A stretch of 64,000 nt of DNA from Conyzicola nivalis_A (GTDB taxonomy: Bacteria; Actinomycetota; Actinomycetes; Actinomycetales; Microbacteriaceae). The translations under genes were made by a program, and so were the position numbers. The notes beneath the pieces are model-generated. The model was not told the DNA's origin. It was given only the letters and a program-made list of their open reading frames with translations, and did no database searches. Shown piece by piece: positions 7,357 to 17,636 of the stretch. Each line of letters begins with the position of its first letter. The first letter of the stretch is position 1. The stretch lies in assembly GCF_040548875.1 (NCBI RefSeq), contig NZ_JBEPSJ010000004.1:299684-363683 (forward strand), read 5' to 3'.

Positions 7357-8513
7357 CAGGCGGTTCGGCGAGCGGAGACGAGCATGGCCTCGAGAGCGAG
7401 CGCCGGCGTCACGTTGCTCTCGATTCTGCGGCGGGCGGTGGCGATCGCATCCATGGTTGCGAGGGTCTCCTGTGCTGTCGATTGCTCGCTCGCGGTCACG
7501 AGCTTGTTGTAGATGCTGAGGTTGATCGGTTCGGTCTCGACGCCGAGCTGCAGAAGGAGGATGTCGCGGTAGAGCGACAGCAGGTCGACCATGATGCGGT
7601 CGATGCCGTCGCGCAGACTGCGCTTCTCGCGCCGCTTCTGGTCTTCTTCGAGGTTCTTGAGCTGGGCGCGTAGGGCGGGCGGGATCGTGCCGCCCGGCTC
7701 GATGCCGAGCGAACGCAGTGCGCCCTCGCGCTCCTCGGCGTCGCGTTCGGCCGTGAGGGCGCTCGCGTCGGCGCCGGCGAGGGAGAGCAGGCGGGTCGCG
7801 GCGAGCATGGCGCCGGAGACGGAGTGGACGCCGAGGGCGATCTCCAGGGTCTCGGCGCGTCTGGCGCGTGCCTCCTCGTTCGTCGCAAGACGGTGGGCCA
7901 TGCCGATGTGGCTCTGCGCCTCGCGGGCCGCGCGGGTGGCGGTGGGCAGGTCGACGCCGTCGCGACGGGCGATCAGGTCGGCGACGTTCTCGACGCTCGG
8001 CACACGCAGACGCACCGAGCGCACCCGCGACCGGATGGTGGGCAGCAGGTCGGCCTCGCTGGGCGCGCAGAGGATCCACACCGTGCGCGGCGGCGGCTCC
8101 TCGAGCGCCTTCAGCAGCACGTTGGAGGTGCGCTCGGCCATGCGGTCGGCGTCTTCGATGACCATCACACGGAAGCGGCCGACGGAGGGCGAGTAGTTGC
8201 TGGTGGCGACGAGCTTGCGCACCTCGTCGACGGTGATGATGACCCGGTCGGTGCTGAGCGACCCGAGGTCGGGGTGCGAGCGGGCGTCGACCTGGCGGCG
8301 CACCGACTCGTCTGCCTCTGGGTCTCCGGTGCTGAGCAGCGCGGCCGCGAACGCGTAGGCGAGGTTGCTGCGGCCGGATCCGGGCGGGCCGGTGATGAGC
8401 CACGAGTGCGTCATCGACGAGTCGTCGCTGCCTCCGGCGGCGGATGCCTCGGCGGCGGCACTGAAGATCGCGATGGCCTCCGGCTGGCCGGTCAGGTCGT
8501 CCCACACAGACAT
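7356..8513 (-). CDS. holB: DNA polymerase III subunit delta'
   Basis: A 385-residue clamp-loader subunit that works with the DnaX and delta subunits to place the beta clamp on DNA. The N-terminal AAA+ region has a degenerate P-loop GPPGSGRSNLAYAF, then VIEDADRMAERTSNVLLKALEEPP, the usual delta'/DnaX sensor region, and RSRVRSVRLR. The zinc-binding cysteines of DnaX are absent, as expected for delta'. It lies nine bases after tmk and overlaps the next gene by one base, giving a tmk-holB pair conserved in actinobacteria. dnaX is at 33-35.5 kb of this window. Confidence 0.95.
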   Translation of the reverse strand: MSVWDDLTGQPEAIAIFSAAAEASAAGGSDDSSMTHSWLITGPPGSGRSNLAYAFAAALLSTGDPEADESVRRQVDARSHPDLGSLSTDRVIITVDEVRKLVATSNYSPSVGRFRVMVIEDADRMAERTSNVLLKALEEPPPRTVWILCAPSEADLLPTIRSRVRSVRLRVPSVENVADLIARRDGVDLPTATRAAREAQSHIGMAHRLATNEEARARRAETLEIALGVHSVSGAMLAATRLLSLAGADASALTAERDAEEREGALRSLGIEPGGTIPPALRAQLKNLEEDQKRREKRSLRDGIDRIMVDLLSLYRDILLLQLGVETEPINLSIYNKLVTASEQSTAQETLATMDAIATARRRIESNVTPALALEAMLVSARRTA

Positions 8514-8522
8514 GCGGTCAGC

Positions 8523-9146
8523 CTAGGCCAGAAGACGTTCAACGCGGGTCTGGATGGACGCCGCGATGGTTTCGATCGGCAGGGTGGCGTCGATCACGAT
8601 GAAACGCTCGGGCTCGGCCGCGGCGAGAGCGAGGAAGGAGTCGCGCACGCGCTGGTGAAACTCGTTCTTCTCCTCCTCGAGGCGGTCGTAGGTCGTGCTC
8701 CCCGTCGCGGTGATGCGCTCGCGGCCCGCCTCCGGCGGCAGGTCGAGCAGCACGGTGAGGTCGGGCAGCAGGCCCTCGGCGGCCCAGAGGGAGATGTCGC
8801 GGATCTCGGTGCCGTCGAGCACGCGCCCGGCGCCCTGGTAGGCAACCGACGAGTCGAGGTAGCGGTCCTGGATGACGATCTCGCCACGCTCGATCGCGGG
8901 ACGCACCGTCGTCGCGATGTTGTGCGCGCGGTCGGCGGCGTAGAGCAGCGCCTCGGCGCGCGGCGCGATGTAGCCGCGGCGGTGCAGGATGATCTCGCGC
9001 AGTTCGAGTCCGAGTTCGGTGCCGCCCGGCTCACGGGCGTGCAGCACCGTGTGCCCGACGCCGGTGAGCCAGTCGGTGAGCAGGCGCGACTGTGTGGACT
9101 TGCCCGAGCCGTCGCCGCCCTCGAACGTGATGAAGAGGCCGGCCAC
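8523..9146 (-). CDS. tmk: Thymidylate kinase
   Basis: Phosphorylates dTMP to dTDP for DNA synthesis. The 207-residue protein starts at GTG 9146, sharing one base with the topA stop (TAGTG). It has the P-loop FEGGDGSGKST (residues about 8-18), the AREPGGTELG substrate segment, the DRY motif in IVIQDRYLDSSVAYQG, and an arginine-containing LID-like segment. The length is normal for the family. Confidence 0.97.
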   Translation of the reverse strand: MAGLFITFEGGDGSGKSTQSRLLTDWLTGVGHTVLHAREPGGTELGLELREIILHRRGYIAPRAEALLYAADRAHNIATTVRPAIERGEIVIQDRYLDSSVAYQGAGRVLDGTEIRDISLWAAEGLLPDLTVLLDLPPEAGRERITATGSTTYDRLEEEKNEFHQRVRDSFLALAAAEPERFIVIDATLPIETIAASIQTRVERLLA

Positions 9147-12109
9147 TACTGCGCCGTAGCCTCGGCTGCCGCCTTCTTCGCCGCCGCGGTCGCGGCGCGT
9201 GTCGCCGCCGCCTTGGCCTTAGTCGCCTCGGCCTTCGCCGCGGCCTCCGGTGTCAGCGGCGCCTTGACCGCCGTCGCCTTCGCCGCTGTGGCCTTGGCGG
9301 TCGTCGACTTCGCAGCCGCGGGCTTCTTCGCCACCGTCTTCTTCGCGGCGGGCTTCTTCGCGGCCGGCTTCTTGGCTGCCGGCTTCTTCTTGACTACAGG
9401 GCCCTTGGCGCGCTTGTCGGCGAGCAGCTGTACGGCGCGGTCGTAGTCGACGTCTTCGACAGTCTCGCCGCGCGGGATCGTCGCGTTGGTGGTGCCGTCG
9501 GTCACGTAGGCGCCGAAACGGCCGTCCTTGATGCGGATCGGCTTCTCGCTCACCGGGTCGGGCTGCTCGAAGTCCTTGAGCGCGCTGGACGCCGCGCGTC
9601 CGCCGTACTTGGGCTGCGCGTACAGCTCGATTGCGCCGGCGAGGTCGACGTCGAAGATCTGGTCTTCGCTGGTGAGCGACCGGGTGTCGGTGCCCTTCTT
9701 CAGGTACGGGCCGAACTTGCCGTTCTGCGCGGTGATCTCGGCACCGGTCTCGGGGTCGAGGCCGACGACGCGGGGCAGGTCGAGCAGACGCAGCGCGGTG
9801 TCGAGGTCGACGGTCGCGAGGTCCATGGACTTGAAGATGGATGCGGTGCGGGCCTTGGCCGCTACCGACTTCTTGACGGCCGGCTTGCGCTTGGGCTTCG
9901 CCGCGACGACCTCGCCGGTGGCGGGATCGACGACCTCGGTGGCCGCGAGGGCGGCAGCCGCGGCATCCGCCTCTGCCTTCGCAGCGGCCTCCGCGGCCTC
10001 GTCGACCGGGTCGACCTCGGTCACGTACGGTCCGAACCTGCCGTCTTTCGCGACGACGTTCTTGCCGTTCTCGGGATTCACGCCGATGATTCGGTCGCCG
10101 ACGACGGGCGCCTCGATGAGCTCGCGCGCCTTCGCGGCGGTGAGCTCGTCGGGTGCCAGCTCGGCGGGGATGTTGACGCGGCGCGGCGTCTCGGGGTCGA
10201 CGCCTGGCGCCTCGAGGTACGGACCGTACTTGCCGATGCGAAGGGTGACGTCGTCGGCGATCTTGATCGAGTTGATCTCGCGGGCGTCGATCTCGCCGAG
10301 GTTGTCGATGACGGTGCGCAGCCCGCGGTGCTTGGCGTTGCCGAAGTAGAAGCCGGTGAGCCACTCGACACGGTCGGCCTCTCCCCCGGCGATGAGGTCG
10401 AGGTCGCTCTCCATACCGGCGGTGAAGTCGTATTCGACGAGGTCGGAGAAGTACTCCTCGAGGAGGCGCACGACCGAGAAGGCGATCCAGTTCGGAACGA
10501 GGGCCTGACCGCGGGGGGTGACGTAGCCTCGGTCGATGATGGTGGAGATGATGGCGGCGTAGGTCGACGGGCGGCCGATGCCGAGCTCTTCGAGCGCCTT
10601 CACGAGGCTCGCCTCGGTGTAGCGAGGGGGTGCGGATGTCTCGTGGCCCTTGGCCTCGATGTCGACCAGTGAGAGCACCTGGCCCTCGGTCAGCTGGGGC
10701 AGCTTGGCCTCGGCCGGCTCGGCGGTCTCGTTGCGCTCCTCGTCGCGGCTCTCCTCGTAGGCGTGGAGGAACCCGCGGAAGGTGATGACGGTTCCACTCG
10801 CGGCGAACTCGGCGATCGAGTCGTCGGCGGTGGGGCCGGCCTTGATGGTGACGGTGGCGGTGGAGCCCTTGGCGTCGGCCATCTGCGAGGCGACGGTGCG
10901 CTTCCAGATCAGGTCGTAGAGCTTGAAGTCGTTGCCGCGCAGCACGCTCGAGAGCTCGGCGGGGGTGCGGAAGGTCTCGCCGGACGGACGGATCGCCTCG
11001 TGGGCCTCCTGCGCGCTCTTGTTCTTGCCGGCGTAGACGCGCGGCTTGTCGGGGATGGTCTCGACCCCGTAGAGGGCAGCCGCCTGGGTGCGTGCGGCGT
11101 TGATGGCCTGACCCGACAGCGTCGCCGAGTCGGTTCGCATGTAGGTGATGTAGCCGTTCTCGTACAGTCCCTGCGCGACGCTCATGGTCTGGCGTGCGGA
11201 GAAGCGCAGCTTGCGGCCGGCCTCCTGCTGCAGGGTCGAGGTGGTGAACGGGGCGGCGGGACGGCGCGTGTACGGCTTTGACTCGACGGATGACACGACC
11301 AGCGAGACAGCGGGATCGCGCAACTGCGACGCGAGCGACTGGGCCTTCGACTCGTCGAGTGCGACCGCGCCCGACTTGAGCACGCCCTTGTCGTCGAAGT
11401 CGCGGCCCACGGCGATGCGGGCGCCGTCGACGCGCACGAGGCGCGACTCGAAGTCCTGCGTGGAGGTCTTCGGGGTGAACTGAGCGATGAGGTCCCAGTA
11501 GCTGGCCGCGGTGAACGCGAGGCGTTCACGCTCGCGGTCGACGACGAGGCGGGTGGCGGCGGACTGCACGCGGCCGGCCGAGAGGCCGGGGCCGACCTTA
11601 CGCCACAGGACGGGGGAGATCTCGTAGCCGTAGAGGCGGTCGAGGATGCGACGGGTCTCCTGCGCGTCGACGAGCGCGGTGTCGAGGTCGCGGGTGTTCT
11701 CCTTGGCGCGCTCGATGGCCTCTTTGGTGATCTCGTGGAACACCATGCGCTTGACGGGGACCTTGGGCTTGAGCACCTGCAGCAGGTGCCAGGCGATGGC
11801 CTCTCCTTCGCGGTCCTCATCAGTTGCGAGGTAGAGCTCGTCGGCGCTGGCGAGTGCCTTCTTGAGGTCGGCGACGGTCTTCTTCTTGGCGTCGGACACC
11901 ACGTAGTACGGCTCGAACCCGTTGTCGACGTCGACGGAGAACTTGCCGAGGGAGCCCTTCTTGAGCTCGGGCGGCAGGTTTTTCGGCTCGATGAGGTCGC
12001 GGATGTGACCGACCGAGGCCTGGACGATGTATCCGTCTCCCAGGTACTGGGCAATGGTCTTCGCCTTGGCGGGCGACTCGACGACAACGAGCTTCTTCGT
12101 GCCAGGCAC
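9146..12109 (-). CDS. topA: DNA topoisomerase I (type IA)
   Basis: Relaxes negative supercoils. From GTG 12109 the product is 987 residues: TOPRIM domain (VVVESPAKAKTI, then TDEDREGEAIAWHL carrying DxDxE), the active-site Tyr323 in ITYMRTDS, repeated C-terminal domains beginning FGPYVTE or FGPYLKK in place of zinc fingers, and a basic tail made of repeated KKPAA and AKATA units. This tail is typical of actinobacterial enzymes and helps strand passage. GTG 12109 is chosen over ATG 12166 because AAGGAG precedes it and VPGTKKLVVVESPAKAKTI is the conserved N-terminus. It is 83 bases downstream of the Tad cluster, so readthrough is possible. Confidence 0.96.
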   Translation of the reverse strand: MPGTKKLVVVESPAKAKTIAQYLGDGYIVQASVGHIRDLIEPKNLPPELKKGSLGKFSVDVDNGFEPYYVVSDAKKKTVADLKKALASADELYLATDEDREGEAIAWHLLQVLKPKVPVKRMVFHEITKEAIERAKENTRDLDTALVDAQETRRILDRLYGYEISPVLWRKVGPGLSAGRVQSAATRLVVDRERERLAFTAASYWDLIAQFTPKTSTQDFESRLVRVDGARIAVGRDFDDKGVLKSGAVALDESKAQSLASQLRDPAVSLVVSSVESKPYTRRPAAPFTTSTLQQEAGRKLRFSARQTMSVAQGLYENGYITYMRTDSATLSGQAINAARTQAAALYGVETIPDKPRVYAGKNKSAQEAHEAIRPSGETFRTPAELSSVLRGNDFKLYDLIWKRTVASQMADAKGSTATVTIKAGPTADDSIAEFAASGTVITFRGFLHAYEESRDEERNETAEPAEAKLPQLTEGQVLSLVDIEAKGHETSAPPRYTEASLVKALEELGIGRPSTYAAIISTIIDRGYVTPRGQALVPNWIAFSVVRLLEEYFSDLVEYDFTAGMESDLDLIAGGEADRVEWLTGFYFGNAKHRGLRTVIDNLGEIDAREINSIKIADDVTLRIGKYGPYLEAPGVDPETPRRVNIPAELAPDELTAAKARELIEAPVVGDRIIGVNPENGKNVVAKDGRFGPYVTEVDPVDEAAEAAAKAEADAAAAALAATEVVDPATGEVVAAKPKRKPAVKKSVAAKARTASIFKSMDLATVDLDTALRLLDLPRVVGLDPETGAEITAQNGKFGPYLKKGTDTRSLTSEDQIFDVDLAGAIELYAQPKYGGRAASSALKDFEQPDPVSEKPIRIKDGRFGAYVTDGTTNATIPRGETVEDVDYDRAVQLLADKRAKGPVVKKKPAAKKPAAKKPAAKKTVAKKPAAAKSTTAKATAAKATAVKAPLTPEAAAKAEATKAKAAATRAATAAAKKAAAEATAQ

Positions 12110-12115
12110 GTGACT

Positions 12116-12127
12116 CCTTATATAAGG
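12116..12127. promoter_or_regulatory. AT-rich palindrome CCTTATATAAGG over the topA start region
   Basis: A perfect 12-bp palindrome in otherwise GC-rich DNA, overlapping the topA ribosome site AAGGAG. TATATA/TATAAG within it could be a -10 element giving an almost leaderless topA message. Function is inferred. Confidence 0.4.
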
Positions 12128-12192
12128 GGATGTTTCGCGGGGCTCGAACAGCCCCATCAGCGACACGATACACAGGTGAAGCCGATTGTCAC

Positions 12193-12639
12193 CTATTCAA
12201 CTCCTGACAACGCCGCGGTGCCGGGCGGACCGGCGGTCGCCGATACGCCCACGGCGAACCCGGCGACGGTGCCGCTCACAGCCACCGTCACGACGAGCCC
12301 GTCGATCACGCAGCCCGAGAGGTCGGCCCCATTCGCCACGGCGACCGCGCCCGCGACCGCGCAGGGTTCGCCGGGCAGGATGCCCACCCGCACGTCGGCG
12401 GCGGCGAGCGCCGCCGCGTCGGCCGCTCCTGCGAGAGCCTGCCTGGCGACGAGGACGGCGTAGAGGGGCAGGGCCATCGCGGTCACGCACACGACGACGG
12501 CCACGAGTGCGACCCCGAGGACCGCCCCCGCGCCGCCGTCGCCCCGCCACCGTGGACCTCGCCCGCGGCTCACCGCCCGCCGCCGCTCCACGGCGCGTCT
12601 CGTCGCGCCGGTCGCCGCCCCGCCCGTCTCCCGGCTCAT
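12193..12639 (-). CDS. TadE-like pilus-assembly protein (Rv3654c-type)
   Basis: A 148-residue membrane-anchored protein beginning MSRETGGAATGATRRAVERR. One hydrophobic helix at about residues 40-65 (GAVLGVALVAVVVCVTAMAL) is followed by RQALAGAADAAALAAADV, a hallmark of the actinobacterial helicase/secretion-neighbourhood TadE-like family. Two cysteines (EPCAV and SGCVI) may form an external disulphide. The ATG overlaps the tadE stop as ATGA. It is the last gene of the tad cluster. Confidence 0.85.
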   Translation of the reverse strand: MSRETGGAATGATRRAVERRRAVSRGRGPRWRGDGGAGAVLGVALVAVVVCVTAMALPLYAVLVARQALAGAADAAALAAADVRVGILPGEPCAVAGAVAVANGADLSGCVIDGLVVTVAVSGTVAGFAVGVSATAGPPGTAALSGVE

Positions 12640-13043
12640 CGGCCGTCGCCGAGCGCGCAGCTCGACGCGCTCAGTGTGAGTCCGAGCAGCGTGCCCGCCG
12701 GCGACCGCGATCGCGCGCTGAGTCGGGCGCAGACGAGGTCGCCGCGGTGGGTGATCGCGATGCCGACGCCCGGCACCTGCCCCGCGGCGCTGGTCGAGCC
12801 GCCGCGGGCGACCGATCGGGCGACGCCGGCCGCTGCATCCTGTAGACGCACCTGCTGTCCGGCGATCTGCACCCCGGCGAGGCAGCAGGCGAGCATCAGC
12901 ACCACCGCGGGGATCACCGCGGCGAACTCGGCGGTGACGCTGCCGCGCTCGCTCGAGCCGCGCGCCCATCGCTCGGGGCCCGTGCGTCGCCCGTCGCGCA
13001 CGCCATAGCCACGGGCGGCGCGGCTACCCGATCGACAGCGCAC
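12636..13043 (-). CDS. tadE: TadE-family pseudopilin-like protein
   Basis: A protein of up to 135 residues with the TadE pattern ERGSVTAEFAAVIPAVVLML followed by RLQDAAAGVARSVARG. The Glu five residues into the hydrophobic segment is the conserved pilin-like feature. TadE proteins are minor pilins or assembly factors of the Tad secretion system. The start is uncertain: 13043 overlaps the flp gene by 20 bases, and a GTG at 13001 would avoid the overlap. Confidence 0.85.
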   Translation of the reverse strand: MRCRSGSRAARGYGVRDGRRTGPERWARGSSERGSVTAEFAAVIPAVVLMLACCLAGVQIAGQQVRLQDAAAGVARSVARGGSTSAAGQVPGVGIAITHRGDLVCARLSARSRSPAGTLLGLTLSASSCALGDGR

Positions 13044-13206
13044 TGCGGATGATCCCCATCAGGATGCCGCGCACCTCGTCGCCCCGCAGGATCACGACCA
13101 GTAAGCCGGCGAACCCCACCGCCGCCATGGTCGCGATCGCGTACTCGGCGGTGGCCGAACCGTCGTCGGCGGCGAGCCGCGCCAGCCACTGCTTCTTTCT
13201 ATTCAT
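13024..13206 (-). CDS. flp: Flp-type pilin, DUF4244 family
   Basis: A 60-residue pilin subunit: MNRKKQWLARLAADDGSATAEYAIATMAAVG, then a hydrophobic helix and a short C-terminus. The G-S-x-x-AEY arrangement is that of prepilin-peptidase substrates, with Glu at position 5 of the mature helix region. AGGGAG lies before the ATG. It sits between tadBC and tadE, as in mycobacterial Rv3656c. No prepilin peptidase is encoded in the window. Confidence 0.88.
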   Translation of the reverse strand: MNRKKQWLARLAADDGSATAEYAIATMAAVGFAGLLVVILRGDEVRGILMGIIRSALSIG

Positions 13207-13334
13207 GTCTGCTCCCTGTCTCTGTTGAGGTCGGCGACGAGCACATCCAGTCTCGGCATCACCGCCCGGCCGAATCGGCCGCCGGTCCCATCTGTGCAGT
13301 CCTCATCCGCGACGGGCCCTGTGCACGGGAGGAG

Positions 13335-14252
13335 TCACATGCCCGAGACTGTCGACGTGACCACCGCGATGAGCAGGGGCGCGACGCCGAGCACCATAAA
13401 CGCCGGCAGCACGCACAGGCCGAGCGGCAGCATCAGCCGCACCGCCAGCACCGAGGCGTGCGCGGCGGCCTCGGCCCTCGCCGACCGCCGCCCCTCCTCC
13501 GCCTCGCTGCGCAGCAGCTCGGCGGCAGGCACTCCCGCCCTCCGCGACAGGTCGAGCACCGCCTCCACTCCCGCCTCGTCGCCCACGGCGTCGAGCCCGC
13601 AGCGGCGCAGCGCTTCCGACACCGACGCCACGGCCCGGTCGAGCGCGCCGCCGCCTGTCACAGCGATCGCCGTCAGCTCGAAGCGCAGCCCCGGCGTGAG
13701 GTCTCTCGGCTGTGCGGCAGCCACGAGACGCCGGTTCCAGGCGAGGGCGGCGAGCATCAGCGTGACGCCGATCGCGAGGCAGGCCAGCCCGGGCACGGTC
13801 GTGAACAGCACGCCGAGAGTGTCGAAACCGAGCGAGAAGCCGAACAGCAGACCGACGGCGGGCAACGCCATCACGAGTCGCGCCGTGGCGACGGGCGCCG
13901 ACAACGCGACCGCGATCTCGCGCTGCGCCTCCGACAGCGACCTGAGCGAGACCGCGAATTCGCGCAGCGAGGGTGCGAGCGGGGCTCCGACGTCGGCCGC
14001 CACCCACCATGCGGCCGCGAGCCCCCGCCAGGCCGGACGCTCGTCGTCGGCGACCTCCGGCAGCTGCGCCACGATCGCCTCGGCGACGGGCATGCCGCCG
14101 CGGATCGCCGCGTCGACCCCCGCGACGGTGGGCGACTGCGCCAGGTACCGCCAGGCCGAGGTCGGCGGCACGCCCGCACCGAGCAGCACCGCGAGACGCT
14201 GCACGGTCGAGGCCACCCCCGCGAGCCGCGGCGCATCCCGCGCCCGGTTCAC
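13335..14252 (-). CDS. Fused TadB/TadC-like inner-membrane platform protein (T2SSF family)
   Basis: A 305-residue protein from GTG 14252, which overlaps the tadA stop as GTGA. The N-terminal half (VQRLAVLLGAGVPPTSAWRY, MPVAEAIVAQL, then hydrophobic helices around ALPAVGLLFGFSLGF) resembles TadB. The C-terminal half (ELTAIAVTGGGALDRAVASV, then RLMLPLGLCVLPAFMVLGV) resembles TadC. Mycobacteria carry these as two genes; here one reading frame holds both. It forms the membrane platform driven by TadA. The long open frame further upstream is the shadow of tadA. Confidence 0.85.
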   Translation of the reverse strand: MNRARDAPRLAGVASTVQRLAVLLGAGVPPTSAWRYLAQSPTVAGVDAAIRGGMPVAEAIVAQLPEVADDERPAWRGLAAAWWVAADVGAPLAPSLREFAVSLRSLSEAQREIAVALSAPVATARLVMALPAVGLLFGFSLGFDTLGVLFTTVPGLACLAIGVTLMLAALAWNRRLVAAAQPRDLTPGLRFELTAIAVTGGGALDRAVASVSEALRRCGLDAVGDEAGVEAVLDLSRRAGVPAAELLRSEAEEGRRSARAEAAAHASVLAVRLMLPLGLCVLPAFMVLGVAPLLIAVVTSTVSGM

Positions 14253-15241
14253 GCCGTCACCGTCAGGCGCCCGCGCTTGTCGAGCGCGAACCCGCCGGTC
14301 TGCGCCAGCACCCGGCCCTCGCCGCGCCGCTCGACGTGCAGCACCGTGCCGATCGCGCTCACCGTCTGCCGGGCGATGGCCGTCGCCGATAGTCCGGCGA
14401 GCGCGCCGAGAGCCTCGAGCCGGGCGGGCACGTCGGCGATCGAGTTGGCGTGCAGGGTGCCCGCTCCGCCGTCGTGCCCGGTGTTGAGCGCGGCGAGTAG
14501 CTCGCGCACCTCGGCTCCGCGGCACTCCCCCAGCACGAGCCGGTCGGGGCGCATCCGCAGTGCCTCGCGCACGAGGCGTTCCAGGCTGATCTCTCCCGCG
14601 CCCTCGAGGTTCGCCTGCCGAGCCTCGAGCGACACGAAATGCGGGTGGTCGACGCGCAGCTCGGCGACGTCTTCTATCGCGACGATCCGTTCGGCGGGCG
14701 GTGCGGCCGAGAGCAGCGCCGACAGCAGGGTCGTCTTGCCGCTGCCGCCCGCGCCGGTCACGAGCAGGTTCTCGCGGCGAACCACAAGCGCGCGCACGGA
14801 CTCGACGTCGTCGACGGCGAAGAAACCCTGCGCCTCGAGGTCATCGATAGAGATGCGGCGGATGCGCGGGAGGCGAATCGACAACAGGGTTCCTCGCGGC
14901 GACACGGGCGGCAGCACGGCGTGCACGCGGATGCCGTCGTGCAGGCGCGCGTCTACGCACGGTGTGGTCTCGTCGATGTGCCGCCCACCGAGCGCCATGA
15001 GCCGCACCGCCAGCTCGCGCACCGCGCCGTCGTCGAGATCGACGGCCTCGCGCACCGCACCAGCCCCGCGGTCGACGAAGACGGAGGCGCCGCCGTTGAC
15101 GAACACGTCGGTGACACTGGCGTCGGCGATGAACGGGGCGAGCGGCCCGAACTCCTCGGGAAAACCGCCGTCGGCTCCGAGCCGCGCATCGGGCGGTGGT
15201 GGCGCGCCCGGCCGGCGGGCGACGAAAGGCTCTGCGGGCAT
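14249..15241 (-). CDS. tadA: Tad/T2SS-type secretion ATPase
   Basis: A 330-residue hexameric ATPase powering Flp pilus assembly. N-terminal FIADASVTDVFVNGGASVFV precedes the core with Walker A GAGGSGKTTLL, an Asp box IVAIEDVAELRVDHPHFVSL, Walker B MRPDRLVLGECRGAEVRELL and the His box GHDGGAGTLHANS. Those motifs make the assignment secure. It is the first gene of the tad run; no tadZ/ssd gene lies upstream, where a 6C-like RNA is found instead. Confidence 0.95.
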   Translation of the reverse strand: MPAEPFVARRPGAPPPPDARLGADGGFPEEFGPLAPFIADASVTDVFVNGGASVFVDRGAGAVREAVDLDDGAVRELAVRLMALGGRHIDETTPCVDARLHDGIRVHAVLPPVSPRGTLLSIRLPRIRRISIDDLEAQGFFAVDDVESVRALVVRRENLLVTGAGGSGKTTLLSALLSAAPPAERIVAIEDVAELRVDHPHFVSLEARQANLEGAGEISLERLVREALRMRPDRLVLGECRGAEVRELLAALNTGHDGGAGTLHANSIADVPARLEALGALAGLSATAIARQTVSAIGTVLHVERRGEGRVLAQTGGFALDKRGRLTVTA

Positions 15242-15334
15242 GCGAGCAGGTTAGGAGCCGCCCGAGATCATCGGCCCGAGGTATCCGCAATTCTGCATAA
15301 CCGTCCGGCGACTCCGCATGGGGAGGACAGGAGG

Positions 15335-15446
15335 TTAAAGAGGGGCGGCGCCCATTGGGGGGAACGGGCGCCGCCACAGCAGCGCCGATTGGGGGAAATC
15401 GAGTGCGCTGCCATCATCGAGCATTCGCTAAGGCGTCCGCTCGATG
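15335..15446 (-). ncRNA. 6C-type small RNA (two C-loop hairpins)
   Basis: On the minus strand two adjacent hairpins occur. Hairpin 1 (15411 to 15379) has outer stem GCAGCGC/GCGCTGC, inner stem CGATT/AATCG and loop TCCCCC. Hairpin 2 (15375 to 15344) has a perfect 10-bp stem GGCGGCGCCC/GGGCGCCGCC with loop GTTCCCCCCAAT. Three bases separate them and CCTCTTTAA follows. Two hairpins with C-run loops define the actinobacterial 6C RNA (the first loop has five C, the second six). In M. tuberculosis the 6C RNA (B11) lies next to the tad/ssd genes on the same strand, matching this position. TACACT (15458 to 15453) with TTGCGT 16 bases upstream is a plausible promoter. Ends are estimated. Confidence 0.8.
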
Positions 15447-15496
15447 AGAATCAGTGTACCGTCGCACGCCCCCCACGCAAGGGCCATTCGGGAGGG

Positions 15497-15529
15497 TTGA
15501 CAGGCCACTCTCAGCGAGCGGTCTAGGAT
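15497..15529 (+). promoter_or_regulatory. acs: Candidate acs promoter
   Basis: TTGACA at 15497-15502 and TAGGAT at 15524-15529, but the 21-base spacer is too long for a standard sigma-70-type promoter. TAGGAT alone may be the -10, giving a leader of about 32 bases to acs. It is back to back with the proposed 6C RNA promoter. Confidence 0.35.
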
Positions 15530-15567
15530 CGTTGCAGCACTCGCTCCCGCTGAATGACAGGATAACG

Positions 15568-17541
<1,974 letters not shown>

Positions 17542-17548
17542 ATAGATC

Positions 17549-17607
17549 GGTCGCCGAGCCTGTCGAAGCGCCGCCCTCGGGCAGACGCTTCGACGGGCTC
17601 AGCGACC
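17549..17607. repeat. Hairpin made of two inverted copies of a dispersed 22-bp repeat
   Basis: Arms at 17549-17570 and 17586-17607 are 22-bp inverted repeats (start GGTCGC, end GTCGAAGCG) differing at two C/T positions, with a 15-base loop. It separates the convergent acs and ridA genes and probably acts as a bidirectional terminator. The same 22-mer, with C/T variation at the same two positions, occurs twice inside dnaX (33683 and 33758). Confidence 0.85.
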
Positions 17608-17630
17608 GGGATGCGGGCTCAGCGACCGGG
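17594..17630. repeat. Short direct repeat duplicating the hairpin arm
   Basis: CGGGCTCAGCGACCGGG occurs at 17594-17610 and again at 17614-17630, a 20-base period, so the 3' arm end of the hairpin is partly duplicated. Confidence 0.8.
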
Positions 17631-17636
17631 GTCCGC

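Noticed and set aside
7357..8505. N-terminal extension of the secreted hydrolase frame
   Set aside because: It is the alternate frame of holB; the true start has a signal peptide and one-base overlap with holB.
12116..12166. ATG 12166 as the topA start
   Set aside because: It adds 19 residues unlike topoisomerase I; GTG 12109 has AAGGAG upstream and the conserved N-terminus.
15497..15529. Standard sigma-70-type promoter for acs
   Set aside because: TTGACA and TAGGAT are 21 bases apart, too far; kept only as a low-confidence candidate.
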